Source: Arachnopeziza araneosa (Eukaryota > Ascomycota > Leotiomycetes > Helotiales > Arachnopezizaceae). From it: a stretch of 64,000 bases of DNA. Shown here one piece after another: positions 45,431 through 57,541 of this stretch (positions within the stretch are counted from its first letter, which is position 1; each line of letters opens with the position of its first letter). The DNA is taken from contig QYAI01000042.1 in the NCBI GenBank assembly GCA_003988855.1, forward strand, positions 1 to 64,000, given 5' to 3'. Below the pieces are notes generated by a model, which made no database searches, was not told the DNA's origin, and saw only the letters and a list, made by a program, of their open reading frames with translations. Made by a program: the position numbers and the translations under genes.

Positions 45431-45508
45431 ACAAACCCCTTCCCACTTCTCACCTCCCATATTCCTACAACGTCTGTTAAATCCATTCAAAGATCTTCAA
45501 ACGTCAAA

Positions 45509-46519
45509 ATGGTTGACAAAATCACCCCCATTGACCCACGGGTCCAAAGAAAAACTGCGAATCTAAACGGTGTGACCTACTCCTACATCCTTGCCGAGCC
45601 TTCAGGCAAGCCTATAAACACCATCTTCCTCATCCATGGTTGGCCGGACATCGCCTTTGGATGGCGTTACCAAATCCCTCTCCTCACCTCTCTCGGGCTC
45701 CGTGTTGTCGTCCCGGACATGATGGGTTACGCCGGAACCGACGCTCCTGAAGCCAACTCCTTCTACACTTATAAGCGAGCAGCTGACGATATCGCCACTC
45801 TTGCTCACCAACTCGGTGCCTCGAGCATTATCNTTGGAGGTCATGACTGGGGAGGAGCAGTCGTCTATCGGGTTGCGCTATGGTACCCCAAGTTGATCTC
45901 TGCTCTCTTTAGTATTTGCACGCCTTTCTGGTTACCGAGGACCAGATATGTGCCACAAACATCCGAGACGGTGATGCCGAATTTCAGGTACCAGTTACAG
46001 CTTAAGGGTCCTGAAGTTGAGGAGAAGATCGTGGGCGAGACCAAGATTAGACAGTTTCTGAGTGGAATGTATGGTGGGTCAACGCCTGAAGGGAATTTCA
46101 CGTTTGATGTTTCTCACGGTTGTTACTTTGAGCGTTTAGAGACAGTGGGACCTAGTCCGTTGCTAAGCGCCGAGGAGATGGACTTTTATGTCAAGTCTTA
46201 TGCGAAGAATGGACTCGGGAGAACTTTGAATTGGTACCGGACACTAGAATTGAATTATCAAGACGAAAAGGAAATGGCCGAGAGGATTCACCAGGAAGGT
46301 GGATTCAAATTTGACTTTCCGGTTTTGTTTGTTGCTGGGACAAACGACGAGGCATTACCACCGAGTGTGAGTAAAGGAATGGATATGTATTTTAAGGATC
46401 TGAAGAGGGGCGAGGTCAATTCGGGGCATTGGATACTGTGGCAGAAGCCAAAGGAGGTTAACGACTATATCAAGGATTTTATTGAGGAAGTGCAGGGAAG
46501 TAGTAAGGCACATCTATGA
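45509..46519 (+). CDS. epoxide hydrolase-type alpha/beta hydrolase
   Basis: Soluble epoxide hydrolase-like enzyme, 336 residues, single exon. HGWPD (residues 43-47) is the oxyanion-hole signature of epoxide hydrolases. The nucleophile is Asp113 in GGHDWGG, aspartate instead of serine, as required for epoxide opening through an ester intermediate. The cap domain and VLFVAGTNDEALPP (acid residue loop) follow, and NSGHWILWQKPKEV holds the catalytic His near residue 308. Likely role: detoxification of epoxides or secondary metabolism. The strong TATA box suggests inducible expression. An ambiguous base at 45833 falls just before the nucleophile elbow. Confidence 0.94.
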   Translation: MVDKITPIDPRVQRKTANLNGVTYSYILAEPSGKPINTIFLIHGWPDIAFGWRYQIPLLTSLGLRVVVPDMMGYAGTDAPEANSFYTYKRAADDIATLAHQLGASSIIXGGHDWGGAVVYRVALWYPKLISALFSICTPFWLPRTRYVPQTSETVMPNFRYQLQLKGPEVEEKIVGETKIRQFLSGMYGGSTPEGNFTFDVSHGCYFERLETVGPSPLLSAEEMDFYVKSYAKNGLGRTLNWYRTLELNYQDEKEMAERIHQEGGFKFDFPVLFVAGTNDEALPPSVSKGMDMYFKDLKRGEVNSGHWILWQKPKEVNDYIKDFIEEVQGSSKAHL

Positions 46520-47011
46520 CCTTACAGCTAGCTTCATTGCTAATTGCGAGGAAATAGGTGCTGATAGCATGGTGGAACACTAGGAATAGTTCTTGAGCCG
46601 ATGTATGTCAGCATTGCTTGTAACGCTTGGCAAAAATCATTCGACTTAAAGCAGCACACGTAGCCTGGAATAATTGCAGTTGAACATGGGCTTTGCAATA
46701 GCATTTGGACTTCAACAGAAAATGTAGGTGACTTGAGAAAGAGTTCGTCGATGTCCCTTGAATAAATAATTTTGGATGGGGATAAGCTACTAGCATGGCA
46801 AGGTCACGAAAACTGAATTGCGATTGTGAAGCATAAAGCCCTCGACTCTGGAGTAAGCCTTTGGCATGTGAAGACATCGATAAAAATGTCACGAGAACTG
46901 GCAATGATGTGAAAGCAGTGGTATGGGAGGTGTTACGCGGGGAATTGATGAGCACCTAGGTGCTGAGCTTTTGGTATTTTTACATTCTTCTAAGCACCTC
47001 TAATGTAATAT
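46520..47011. other. intergenic between convergent genes
   Basis: No gene; a minus-strand frame at 46608-46955 has no domain. Confidence 0.5.
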
Positions 47012-48805
47012 CTAATCTTCATCCCAGTTCTGAACTGAATTAGCAAAGTTCTTAACGGTAAGTTTGACAAGCGACTTACAGGGTTGGGTCCTGGAGGCTT
47101 TGGTCCACCAGCCTGTCGAGCAACAATGATTTGGTCAACAGATAGGACAGTTCGTGCAGCCTCGGTGGCAAGCTTGATAGCCCAGCTCTTCGCAATCATG
47201 AGATCTAAGATTCCTTCATCCTTGGCATCAAGAGTGCCAGTTTTGTCTTCGTTCTGGATAATGGTCAGTCAAAGTAGACAGATTGAAGGGGAATGAATTT
47301 TACCTCAATATCAACACCAGTCGTCCAATCATCTCTCTTGTGATGTGCCGCATAGAGTCTACTCAAAACTTCTGTCGCATCTAGACCAGCACTTTCTGCA
47401 AGAGTTCGGGGAATGACCTCAAAAGCCTCTCCGAACTTTCTGATCGAGTATTGTGCAAGACCAGGCGTTTTATCACCAAAAGCCTGTATTCTCTCAACCA
47501 ACTGCATCTCTGTAGCTCCAGCGCCAGGTACCAATCTTGGATCTCTAGTGATCGCCTTGACAACATTCACGCCATCATCTACTGCGCGCTCAATGTCGTC
47601 GAGATGGTTCTGAGTAGCTCCGCGGATTACCAGTGTAGCTGTTCTTGTCGTCTCGTTTTCTTGTCTGAAAACTGTGACTCTATCTCCGCCAATCTCTAAG
47701 GTCTCAACAATATCGACGTTACCCATCTCATCCGGCATCGGAGCTCCGAGTCTTGCTAATGGAGTAGCGCCAACAACTCTGCATAATCTTCGAAGTTCGA
47801 ACTTGCTGAGGATACGAATAATGAGAATACCAAAGCGGTTGAGGTAATGCATGGCAAGTTCACCAACTGTGGATCCAGCAACTACCACTCGAACTCCCGA
47901 GTCAAATAGTTCCTTAATGTGGGTCTCCAATTGACTTTCCTCTCCCTTTGTGAAATCTAACATCTCCTTGGCATTGTGTAGAAGAACAGTGCCTTTGGTC
48001 TCCGTCTGGCTGATATCGATGGGGCATGAGAATACACCCACCTTCGCTCTTGTCGCCTTCTTCACCGATCCATCTGGCTCTCTTCCAAATACCATACCTT
48101 TCACAACTCTGCTCTGTTCCAAGCTTCCACCCATAATCTTGACCACCCGAATATTGTCGACGTTAAAATTGACCGGGTTCTTAGGGAGGACAGCAAGAAC
48201 AGCTTCAGCAACTTTATCTGCTAAGAATTCTTCACTACCACTCTGCTTGCTTGCAATAACTGTCCGAATAGCCTTGCTGAGCTCTGACTGCGATCGAATA
48301 TCCTCCACTTTGTCAACAGCTAGGTTCTCTAGTTCCTCTAAAGCATATTTCTGTGCCAGTTCATATCCTCGAATAACGTCGCTGGTTTTCAGACCCATCC
48401 GTAGCAGATCCTCGGCCTTCTTCAATAATTCGCCTGCCAAAACAATGACCAAGTTCGTTGCGTCTCCCATCTCAGCTTCTTGCTGCTGACTTGCCATGAC
48501 CAAAAGCTTAGCTGCTGGGTGGACAACATCCAGTTCGCGAAGAATAGTTGCAGCATCAGAGGTTAAAATCATTTTTTGCAAGTGGTTGATGACGATCTTA
48601 TTACGTCCATAAGGTCCCAAAGAGGTCTGTACAGTCGAGGCAATCGTCCGGCAGGCGTCGATATTCCGCAGAACTGCTCCATCTTCAGAGTCGTAGCTAG
48701 AAGAAAATCAGTGGCTGAAATCTGAGGAAAGTCGAGATGTATTTACTTGTTGTAACCTTGTTTGAATAGGTTAGCATTCGGAGCATTTGGGATATTGAGA
48801 GACAT
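47012..48805 (-). CDS. CCT8: chaperonin CCT/TRiC theta subunit
   Basis: Subunit of the cytosolic chaperonin that folds actin, tubulin and WD40 proteins. Four exons: 48805-48747, 48696-47304, 47253-47080, 47029-47012; 547 residues, the normal length. Diagnostic theta sequences: SYDSEDGAVLRNIDAC-type start (GYNNYDSEDGAVLRNID), TSLGPYGRNKIVINHL, LTSDAATILRELDVVHPAAK, EMGDATNLVIVLAGEL, and GVDIE followed by NEDKTGTLDAKDEGILDL, AAVTVLSVDQIIV-like ARTVLSVDQIIVARQAGG, and the final exon NWDED. The ATP loop reads GDATN (about residues 97-101), not the usual GDGTN. It is divergent from the HMG-box gene, 212 bp apart. Confidence 0.97.
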
Positions 48806-49017
48806 CTTGAAAGATGTGTATTTCTTGGGCAGAATCTATTAGTTGCCTTACCCTGCTCTGTGAAGTCGCGTCTTCAAAAATTCACGGCGCGACTTTCGCC
48901 TCAGGCATGAGCTCGGGTATAGTTGATCCGTGCCGAATTGCTTCACTTGGAACAGCTTCGACTTAATTTCCTAGCCATAACAAGACACACAAATTCTACA
49001 CAAACCATATTGTCGCA

Positions 49018-49940
49018 ATGGCTCCGCCTACAACTAATATTCCACCTGAGCTGCCTCCCTCGGTAGAAACCGCATACCGTGCCAAATGTATTCAATTGAA
49101 GGCACGTCTGAATGAGATGGAGGACTCGAACGACGGCGCAAGAGCACGGCTTTCACGTCTTAGGCGCACTATTCAGAAGCAGCGACTTGAACGTGCTTTT
49201 CTCCTTGAACAAGTTGCGAAGCGGACGAGCACCAATGTTGAAGACTCAGAAGGAAGCCCAAGTCCACCCCCAACCGTTTGTCCTCACAGTTCCTCCTTAA
49301 TGTGTTACAAATCTAATACCCTTCACAGCCAAAAGAGAAGCCTCTTCGCACCAAGCGCGGCCACCGAAAACCCGACTTTCTTACGACTGATCTAGGTGAT
49401 GGACGTCCTGGTAGCGCATTCATTCAACAAGGACCTGTCACTCTGTCCCCTTCTTCAGACGCATTCTCTCACACCCATCCCGATCCTCTTCGAAATTCAA
49501 CTCCACAAGCGCAAGCCCAGTCTGTTAAACGGCAGCTTCCCAGCAACGGTACATATGTATCAACCGCTGGAGGTAATTCTACTTTGACCCCTTCGCAGCC
49601 TGCACGGCCTAAGAACGCATTCAATATCTACACCATCGAGACGAGACCAATCCTTGCCCAGCAGCATCAAAAAGAGATTGCAGAAGGAACATTTGATCTT
49701 GAAGCTGCCTTGGCTCGGGGTTGGAGCACTCTAGATGCCGAGAAGAAAAGCGAGTTCACTCAGCGTTTCGACCAGATCAAAAGAGCTGCGGATGTTGAGA
49801 AAGAAGCGAGTGGCATACCAAAACAAGCAATTTTTGACGCTGGAGCTGGACAAATTGACGAAGGAGATGAGGATGTTGAGATGGCTGATGACGCTGCTGG
49901 AGGAGAGGCTGGAGGCTTCACGGCTGTAAACCGCAACTAA
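49018..49940 (+). CDS. HMG-box protein, putative INO80-complex subunit (Nhp10-like)
   Basis: Two exons, 49018-49275 and 49329-49940, 289 residues. The N-terminus holds a coiled coil (TAYRAKCIQLKARLNEMEDS, RLSRLRRTIQKQRLERAFLL), then KEKPLRTKRGHRKPDFL and a Ser/Pro/Gln linker. An HMG box occupies about residues 177-240 (PARPKNAFNIYTIETRPIL, GWSTLDAEKKSEFTQRF), and the tail is acidic (DEGDEDVEMADD). Coiled coil plus a single divergent HMG box is the layout of fungal Nhp10-type subunits of the INO80 chromatin remodeller; the complex assignment is inference, the HMG box is seen. The junction SPPPT-PKEKP is phase 0. Confidence 0.85.
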
Positions 49941-50540
49941 TGATCGAAGAGAGCACCTGTACGATATGGATGGGTTTATGAATGGCGTTGAAGGCTCGCT
50001 GGATGTTAGAAGCAGATACGATGGAGTATGGATGGTTTTTATCAGGCGTTTTGGTTACGAAAAAGCATCTTCCAAAGATTAACATGGGTCGCTGTGGGTG
50101 CATTTCTTTATGAAGATTTGGTGGTGACTTCAAATTTGCTTGTAGGTAGCGATACAAGGCTATAATTCAACAACATCCAATCTTACACTGTATGCCAATA
50201 ATAAAAATTCAAAAGCCAGTCACTATAAAAAAGATGCTGACGTAAAAAGAGTTACCCCTGCGGAAAGGCCAAGATATATACAAAGGAATTTCAAATGTGC
50301 TTACTTTGTATGAGCAAACTTATAACAAATGGCTTGGTGGCGGCTTCGAAGTTTTCATTGAAAGTGGTGCATTCTTCGAGCGAAGTCATTGTTCTTCCCA
50401 GTGACTTGTGATTTAAATATTTGGACCTCACGCCATGCATTATCTCAAAACTCCACCCTTTTGCGCGAGCCATGAACCGCATCAGAATTCCGATCTCCTA
50501 ATACATCATATAATAGAACTGCCAAACATCATACAATCCT
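49941..50540. other. intergenic between convergent genes
   Basis: 3' flanks of the HMG-box gene and the flippase. No gene or repeat recognised. Confidence 0.5.
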
Positions 50541-53500
50541 CTACCCGGCTGTAGGCCTTGAGCTAGCCATTTCACCGTATCTCCCACGTTCTCTCGTAGT
50601 ATCATAAGCTTGCAAAACACGATTTTGCGATTCGTCTGCTTGTGAGAAAGCGTAACCACGCTGTTTGCGCATTCTCTGTACTTGACGCACTTTTCGAATG
50701 GCTTTCTGGAACTGCTCCATCCTTTTAATTGTTAGCAGAATTTACAGTATATTATAAGCACACATACCGAGGTCTGTAATCTTGGATGTTGTATTTTTGA
50801 ATTTCTTGAATGTGATGATAGCTCTGTGGGAAATACATGCGTTTTGCACTAGGCTTTTGTCAGTGGTGTTGAGTGCAAAAATCCCAAGGTGACTTACTAT
50901 TTCCACGCAAAATCTCGAGAGAGGCAGAGAATAGGTAGAACAAGGCCCTGGAGCCAGAATATAGGGCTCGGGAACAACCTTGGCACAACACCTTCATACT
51001 CCGTCGAGAATCCTAGCTTTGGTGCTACAGTAGCATATACTGCCACGAATGCCATCCAAATTATCATACTTCCAGGAATTGCAATAACATGATACTTGGT
51101 CCAGATATTTGTGACCAAGGCCGCCTTCCCTAGCACAGTTGCAAGAACCGCAGTGTATAACGCTGTGCCCCAAACCCAATGGCCTGCTGTTTTACCGTCA
51201 CTTTGAGGGAGATCACGCCACCAGATTGCTTCAGAAGCGAGGTAAAGCAGTAGAGAGTGGTAGAAGCCATTGCCAACCCACGAAAAGAACGAATGCATCT
51301 TGAAAAAAGTATTCTTCTGTCCGATTTGATAAAGTTGTGGGTATCTGTCAAGCAAACGTGCTGAGATAAATTGATCAAAGATTCCCATAGCTAAAGGTGG
51401 CAAAACTGTGAACAGAACATTGTAGAAAGACAACGTCCAGGACTCATAAATAACTTCTCCAGAGAAGGCATTTTGAAAGGAGTACTAGAAAAGTTAGCTA
51501 ATGTCTAGCAAGATTGCTAAAACATACCCAGAATTGCGTCATGTATAGAGTAATGTTCTTGTAGAACGAATAAAGGATAACTTTGCTGACTCGTTGGTAG
51601 CTCCAGGCTCCATGAACAAGTAATAATTTTCTCAAGTATCTGAACTGGCCGATGGCAACGTCTGCGCTGCGCGCGGCTTGCAGGCCTTCCATACCGCTGA
51701 TGCCAACGCCAATGTGTGCTGCTTGAATCATGGAAACGTCATTAGCTCCGTCACCAATAGCGAGAAGAATGGATTTCTTATGACGCTTGACTAGCTTGAC
51801 CACAAGGGCTTTCTGTAGTGGTGAGACTCGACAGCAAATGACGGCCTTGCACATTACCGCTAGGTCCAGAAAGTTCTTCTCGAGCTCTTTCTCCAGGGCA
51901 TATGTTAACGACTTTCCGTCTATAACAAGAGCTAAAGTATCGATGGTAAAGCTTCCATCACCTTGAGTTCTGATAGCATCAAGCTTTTTATGGATATTGT
52001 CTCTAGTCATCGCCGCATTTTCCTCATTGACAATCAATAGCGTCATGTCTTCGCTAATTAACTTGCAGCTCATGCCGATGTTAATTGCGGTCTCCTGCCG
52101 ATCTCCAGTCAAGACCCAGACCTTGATCCCAGCTTCTTGAAGAGTATGAATCGTTTCGGGAACACCATCCTGAAGCCTATCCTCAATTGCTGTCGCTCCG
52201 AGGAGGTAAAAGTCGTGCTCTAAAATCTCCGCCGCCTTATCAAGTTCTTCGGCACGATTGCCGCTGACTGTAGTCTGCGCTTTATCAAAGACTTTCCACC
52301 ATTCTTGGAACTCGCTTTCGGGAATCTCACGCATTGCGAGACACAATGTGCGGAGACCTTCAGAAGCATATTCTTCAAGGTGCTGTAGGGTAGGCTCAAC
52401 ATGAGGATTATCAGGGCTAAGCCGCTCGAGAATGACTGTGTCTGCGCCTTTGCAATAGCATCTTATCTTTCCATCGGGGCACCGGAAAATTGTAGACATC
52501 CGTTTTCTCGTGGAATTGAATTCGCAGACGGCTAAAAGCTCGTACTCAAACTCTTGACCTGCTACTGTAATTTGCACTGCTCTCGGCTTTCGTGCGGTAA
52601 ATTGATAGCCCATTAAAACAGCACCCTCAACTAAGGCACCTTCGTCTGGAGACGCAGCTTGGTATTTGATAGCTCCTCCCTTCTCGTCCGTCCTCTCTGG
52701 GATTACCGTATGGCAAGTCGCTAACAGAGCTAGAAAATGATGAATAGCCAAAGCCGATTCGTGGGTCTTCAGATTTTCTTTGAGACGATTGAAGTCATGT
52801 ATACCAATCTCTGCACCATCCTGCATAGTTGCTCGACGATCTTCGGGAACTTCTTCAGCATACTGAATACCTCCGATTGAACATTGTTTAAACTCCATCT
52901 GATTGCAAGTCAAGGTGCCTGTCTTATCAGAGAAAATGTATTCGACCATGCCAAGCTCCTCCACTAAGCTCGACGTTCGGCAAATTGCAGGAGTGTCTGA
53001 CTTGTCATAATACATGTCCAGATCGTCATTAATCAGGATAGCATGCCAGTATTTGACAATATCGATAGTAACGAAAAGAGAGATGGGTACGAGTGCAGAA
53101 TAAAGCACCCAATACGTGAAGATGTCAGAGAAGAACTGTTGCACCTTTTTCGCTGCCGTCGTAGATACCGTGTACCCAAGATAGCTCAGCTCTGCGCCAT
53201 GTATAGATCGAATGATTAAATCTCCAATTGAGCTGATGACACTCAGAATGACAAGGATTCCGATAAGAAAAAGCACAAGAATGTTCAACTGCCTTTCCAC
53301 TGCTGTTCTCTTGATAGGAGTTGCAGTCGCATTTCGCATGAGCTTAGTCTCATGACCAGTGAAAACCACTACTCCATGAATCCATGGTGTATTTCGTAAA
53401 GTTGCGCCTCTGAGAAGAAGTTGATCAGGCTGAAGAGGAAGTTCCCTTTCCCCTCCACCAGCAGCTATTGTCAATGTAGCTTCATAAGTGTAGAGGCTGC

Positions 53501-54713
53501 TATTTGGTTGTTCCGAACGCATTTTCCCACCTAATCGGCTCAAATCATTTGAACTGACCATTACACAGGTTTCTGGGATAGCTTGCTTGATTTTCAGATT
53601 CGTTTCCCCGTCAAGATTAGCAGTCTCGATGTAGCAAAGGCCCTCAGGTTCTGAACTTGCGAGTAAGACGATGTCAGCTGGAAAAGGCTCCTCTGACTCA
53701 ACGCGAACAATGTCTCCGACAGCCACATTTATCCATTTTGTCTCCTGGAAAGAGCTTCCCCTCAGTACTCGTGCTTTTGAGTTGTTCAGTATTTTGTCCG
53801 AGCTCTTCCGCTTGTAGTCTTCGATTAGTTCTTTCCCAGCAGAGACAAGCAGTACAAGAATCAGCGGGCCAATTGTAGTGTATTTATTCGTGGGTGAAAT
53901 ATTAGGTATTTGTTGCAAGGCGGCTGTGAATAAGAAGAAAATGTTGGCATATTTTGAGAATTGTTCGAAGAGGAATTTGGGAACAAATGTCACAACATTG
54001 TACTTTGCCGTGGAGATGTGGTTGTCCACGTATTTGTTTGCGCTGTTCGCCGGAGGATTGTTGAGATGGATGATTCGAGGACCCAGTGTCGATGGGTCAG
54101 GCTTGCCTCTGCCAAAGCCGAATTTAAACCTCTCAACATCAAATGTCCTCCCAGGTGTCCTTGGCGTCTCTTGACCAGTTGTATCTATATGACCTCTTGC
54201 TCCAGGCTCTGTTAAAGGCAGGTCCATTTCCGAGTACTCCGGAGCCAGTCCCAGCATACTCTTTGCTCTTCCAAACAATCCGCCTCCCATACTCAGAACA
54301 CTATTCCGGTTCCTTGGCTTACCGCCCATACCAGATCCATCTCCACCTAAAGCACCACCTTGATGGTAGTACATAGATTGGCTGTCATCGGGGAAATCGT
54401 CCAGATCATCCGCGTATCTTTGGTAATTGCCTAGACCAGAGCTCTGGCTATATGTTCGATTAGAAGCCGCACCAGCATATGGTCCTGCTGTTGGCACAGT
54501 TCCCGGGCCACCAGGTAATTGCTTTGTTGACGACTGGGACGGTCCAGCGCCAACAAAATCATCGTAAGAGACCGAGGGTCGAGATTGCGATTGAGTATGA
54601 TCGGTATTGTATGCTCGTAAAAGATCTTCATCGTTCATAGGTGGCCTCTGCCCATCATTGTAGATGGGTTGCTCATCGTGGAGATCTATAAGTGATGGTT
54701 GCTGTCCAGCCAT
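50541..54713 (-). CDS. DRS2: P4-type phospholipid flippase, Drs2 family
   Basis: Aminophospholipid-translocating P4-ATPase of the trans-Golgi/endosome membrane, 1,344 residues, four exons: 54713-51528, 51484-50898, 50848-50768, 50721-50541. A long disordered cytosolic N-terminus (to about 230) is followed by PRIIHLNNPPANSANKY, ANLDGETNLK (actuator loop), the phosphorylated Asp595 in DKTGTLTCNQ, KGADTVILERL (nucleotide domain), GDGANDVSMIQAAHIGVGI (hinge) and ten expected membrane segments including FEQFSKYANIFFLFTA. The fourth exon carries the C-terminal basic region (KAIRKVRQVQRMRKQRGYAF), matching the autoregulatory tail of Drs2. Length and N-terminal layout favour Drs2 over Dnf1/2. Confidence 0.96.
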
Positions 54714-55177
54714 GCTGGAACGGAGCTAATGGGTCGCAGTCAGGGCGTCGTAGGTCGTTCGCAGACATCCAAACTCCCTCCTAGATATTCGTGTGCCTGC
54801 TACTGTAAAGTAAAGTTCGTGCCGTTGTAAAACCGCTGTTCGCTTGAAGAAGTTGTTGTTTGGGAGCTGCAACTTGCACAGCCTCTCTGTAGGATTGAGT
54901 ACGAGTGTACTGTACGAATCCGCACCGTCAACTAGGTTGCCACCACAACGTGCGTGGATCGAATGTATCACTGGCTTCGAGTGCGCGGTCACTTTCGGAG
55001 TCCAGATCCATTGACAGATTCCATTGCTCACTGCCTGCTTATGCTCCTTGAAGTTCACAACACTTTGACTCTAGCGCCATACCCCTGTCTCTGCAGCATT
55101 CAGCCGTCAGCCTCATCGGAGCACACTCCATCGACGTAACCTAATAATAATAACACAACTACCACTCAAGAGACACC
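54714..55177. promoter_or_regulatory. divergent promoter region, DRS2 and CRIPT genes
   Basis: 464 bp separate the two start codons, which point away from each other. No TATA box is obvious on either side, as is usual for housekeeping fungal genes. It contains ATAATAATAACACAACTACC just before the CRIPT start. Confidence 0.45.
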
Positions 55178-55639
55178 ATGGTTTGCGCAAAGTGCCAAAA
55201 ATTTATGAAATCAACAACTCTGGCTACTCCTGGAGTCAAAAAGAAGAATGAGATGTATTATGGTTCTCCAGCGGGATCCTCTAAGAGTGGCGATAAGACG
55301 AAGACTTCTGCTACCCTAGGAAACAATGGGATAGGCAAGGTTAGTAATACTGCTACTTAATATAGCTTTTTGCTAAAAATTCTCCAGAGTAAGTTGTTAT
55401 CCAAAGCAGCAAAGAATCCATACGCAGCATACTCTTCTAGTTGTACGTCTTGTAAGACCAAAGTCGAACAAGGACGAACCTATTGTCAGAAATGTGCGTA
55501 TAAGGCAAATGGTAGGCATCCTTGAACCTTTATCGATCAAAACTAATTATTTGTAGCGTGTCCGATGTGTGGTAAAGCAAACTCCAAGTCTACTTCAGCT
55601 GCTCCTGTAATTGCAGGACAAAAGTTTACTCTTAAATGA
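55178..55639 (+). CDS. CRIPT: CRIPT family zinc-binding protein
   Basis: Small Cys-rich protein, 122 residues, three exons: 55178-55339, 55388-55511, 55557-55639. It keeps the family pattern: MVCAKCQKF (CxxC), LLSKAAKNPYAAYSSSCTSC, KVEQGRTYCQKCAYKANACP and MCGK. The animal protein binds PSD-95 PDZ domains, but the wide eukaryotic spread and work on spliceosome composition link CRIPT to the minor spliceosome or RNA processing; its fungal role is not clear. The frame at each junction is continuous, and the length is slightly above the 101 residues typical of animals. Confidence 0.93.
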
Positions 55640-56305
55640 ACAAGATGATCCACGAATCAAAAATAGAACATGGAAAGCGAAGTTTGCAGGGCCGCTTGTA
55701 GGAAATACCTATCATTTCAGTTCCGATGCTTTGCGTCTAATTCAGTGAAATTGTCACAATATCTCGTTCTATCGCTCCGGCTCCCATAGAGCTTCTGCTT
55801 GCGTTTCAGCACTTGATAACCTGATATTTGGGTTTCTTTTGGTGGTAAAAATAGGTATTGAACTCAGCACTGCACAATGCCTACCTACTATCAGAAGTAC
55901 CTATTCTATACACCAATAGCGAGTAGGGCAATTCACGTCACCGCCAAGTCCTCTCTAATACCATTGACACTCGAACTCAAGTATTCCTATGCATTCATGA
56001 GGACTTCGCTTGCACCACAACTTCAAAGGTCTCGATATGGATACACGTCCAATTTTGGATTCTGGTCACATTTAGAATGATGAAGGGTTCGTCTATTGAG
56101 ATGGCTCTTTACTGATTTCTACTATCCTATCAGTTTGTGCTACAGCTTGATTTCTTTTCACTTCAATATTCACAACCACCTAAGCTCTAACCTGGTGTCT
56201 AACATTTACGATCGCCTATCCCAACCTGGCCGCCACCAATCCACAAACACAGAGTTTCCAAGCTCATTATCTTCTCTAACATGACTTGCTGACTTGGATC
56301 TTGAT
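55640..56305. other. intergenic
   Basis: No gene; a 67-codon plus frame at 55877 has no domain. Confidence 0.45.
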
Positions 56306-56701
56306 CTAGGAGGTGGTGAAGCGACGTCTGATGGAAATTAGCGTGAGAATCTCCGTGGCTTCATTCACTAGGCCAAGGACGGAGTTTCTGGACTTTTGCT
56401 GCTTGGCGTCTCTCTTGTCTTCCTGCTGGGACTTCTCTGGTTCGGTTTCGCTTGAAGANGTAGTGTTTTCATCGGAGAAAGAGATGATTGATTCGTTTTC
56501 GTCAGAGGTGTTGTAGTCAAAGCTCACAATAGTTTCGAGACCTTCAATGCTAAGGTCTAGGTCGAAGAGAGGGAAGGGTTCTGTCTCGGCCTCGATCTTG
56601 CAATCTTCGTACAAGCCCAAGCACACGGGTTGCAAGACTGGCGACGATCGTCCTGATCCTGCGTCAGATGTCTCGGTAAATTCCTGCTGAACTGTGTTCA
56701 T
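56306..56701 (-). CDS. hypothetical acidic protein, unrecognised
   Basis: A single-exon frame of 131 residues from the ATG at 56701. Rich in Ser/Glu/Asp (SDENESIISFSDEN, SSETEPEKSQQEDKRD) with a hydrophobic patch (FPLFDLDLSIEGLETIVSF) and a basic end. Probably disordered. No family recognised. An ambiguous base lies at 56459. The frame stays open upstream through a GCAACC-type repeat, so the start could be elsewhere; I chose the first ATG. Confidence 0.5.
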   Translation of the reverse strand: MNTVQQEFTETSDAGSGRSSPVLQPVCLGLYEDCKIEAETEPFPLFDLDLSIEGLETIVSFDYNTSDENESIISFSDENTXSSSETEPEKSQQEDKRDAKQQKSRNSVLGLVNEATEILTLISIRRRFTTS

Positions 56702-56702
56702 T

Positions 56703-56739
56703 GTTGCGGTTGCGGTTGCGGTTGCGGTTGCGATTTCGA
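56703..56739. repeat. hexanucleotide repeat TTGCGG
   Basis: Five copies of ttgcgg end in cgatttcgatttcga, immediately 5' of the start of the preceding minus-strand gene. In that gene's frame it would read Ala-Thr alternation (TATATAT), so it may be leader or coding. Confidence 0.85.
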
Positions 56740-57541
56740 TTTCGATTAGTTTGACGATCAATTTTGTCTCCGTTGGAAGTTATGTGTGCGATGAGGTTGT
56801 AGGGTAAAGTCATTTTCAGCTGAATATCTTCTACGATGGAAGCACGTTTGTGCGAAGGCAACTTGTACTTTCCTATTGTCGTCCAGTGAATACGTGACTC
56901 GAGATTTACTATTATCCACCACCTTAGCGTGTCGCTACTCTAGTGCTGTCCATATATATTGTCCTATTCACCTCTTAGCCTCGGCACAATATTCAATTTG
57001 CAAATAGTCTACTGTGCTCTGTATCTGGAAGATACGTAGTACTGAGCTTTTGCTAAAACTGGTAGCTTAGCCTGCGAGCTTCTATGTGAGCATGCAGGAC
57101 CCGTTCGTTGGCATACAGTACCCATATATAGAGAGAAACTTTTAGACATAATCTATGCTCTGCTACTTCTCTTTCTATATGTTATATGCAAACCAGATAG
57201 GCTTTATATCTTGAAGCTTGTTCAACGATATATTATCATCTTCCATCTACTCTCACTACTAGAAATATTGCCTCTGTAATTTGTTATTCTAATCTCGGAA
57301 AGACTTCTGAGATCGTTTCCTTTTGAATTTGGATACTCTTGACTTTTCGTCTGGGCGTGAGCATTCTTGTTGTCCAACCAAAAAATACTGAATTGCGGAT
57401 GAGTTTGCAGCACTCGCAAATGACCAGGATACACCTGCGAGAAAAAGGATCATTCTTCGGCAGGTGAACTAGAAGCAATGACTCTCTATGTACATCCCGA
57501 GTAAAATTGCTTCTATACAAGAAGACCTTCGATGATCTGCT
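56740..57541. other. intergenic, AT-rich
   Basis: Minus frames at 57222-57520 show no domain. Presumed promoter and 3' flank. Confidence 0.45.
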
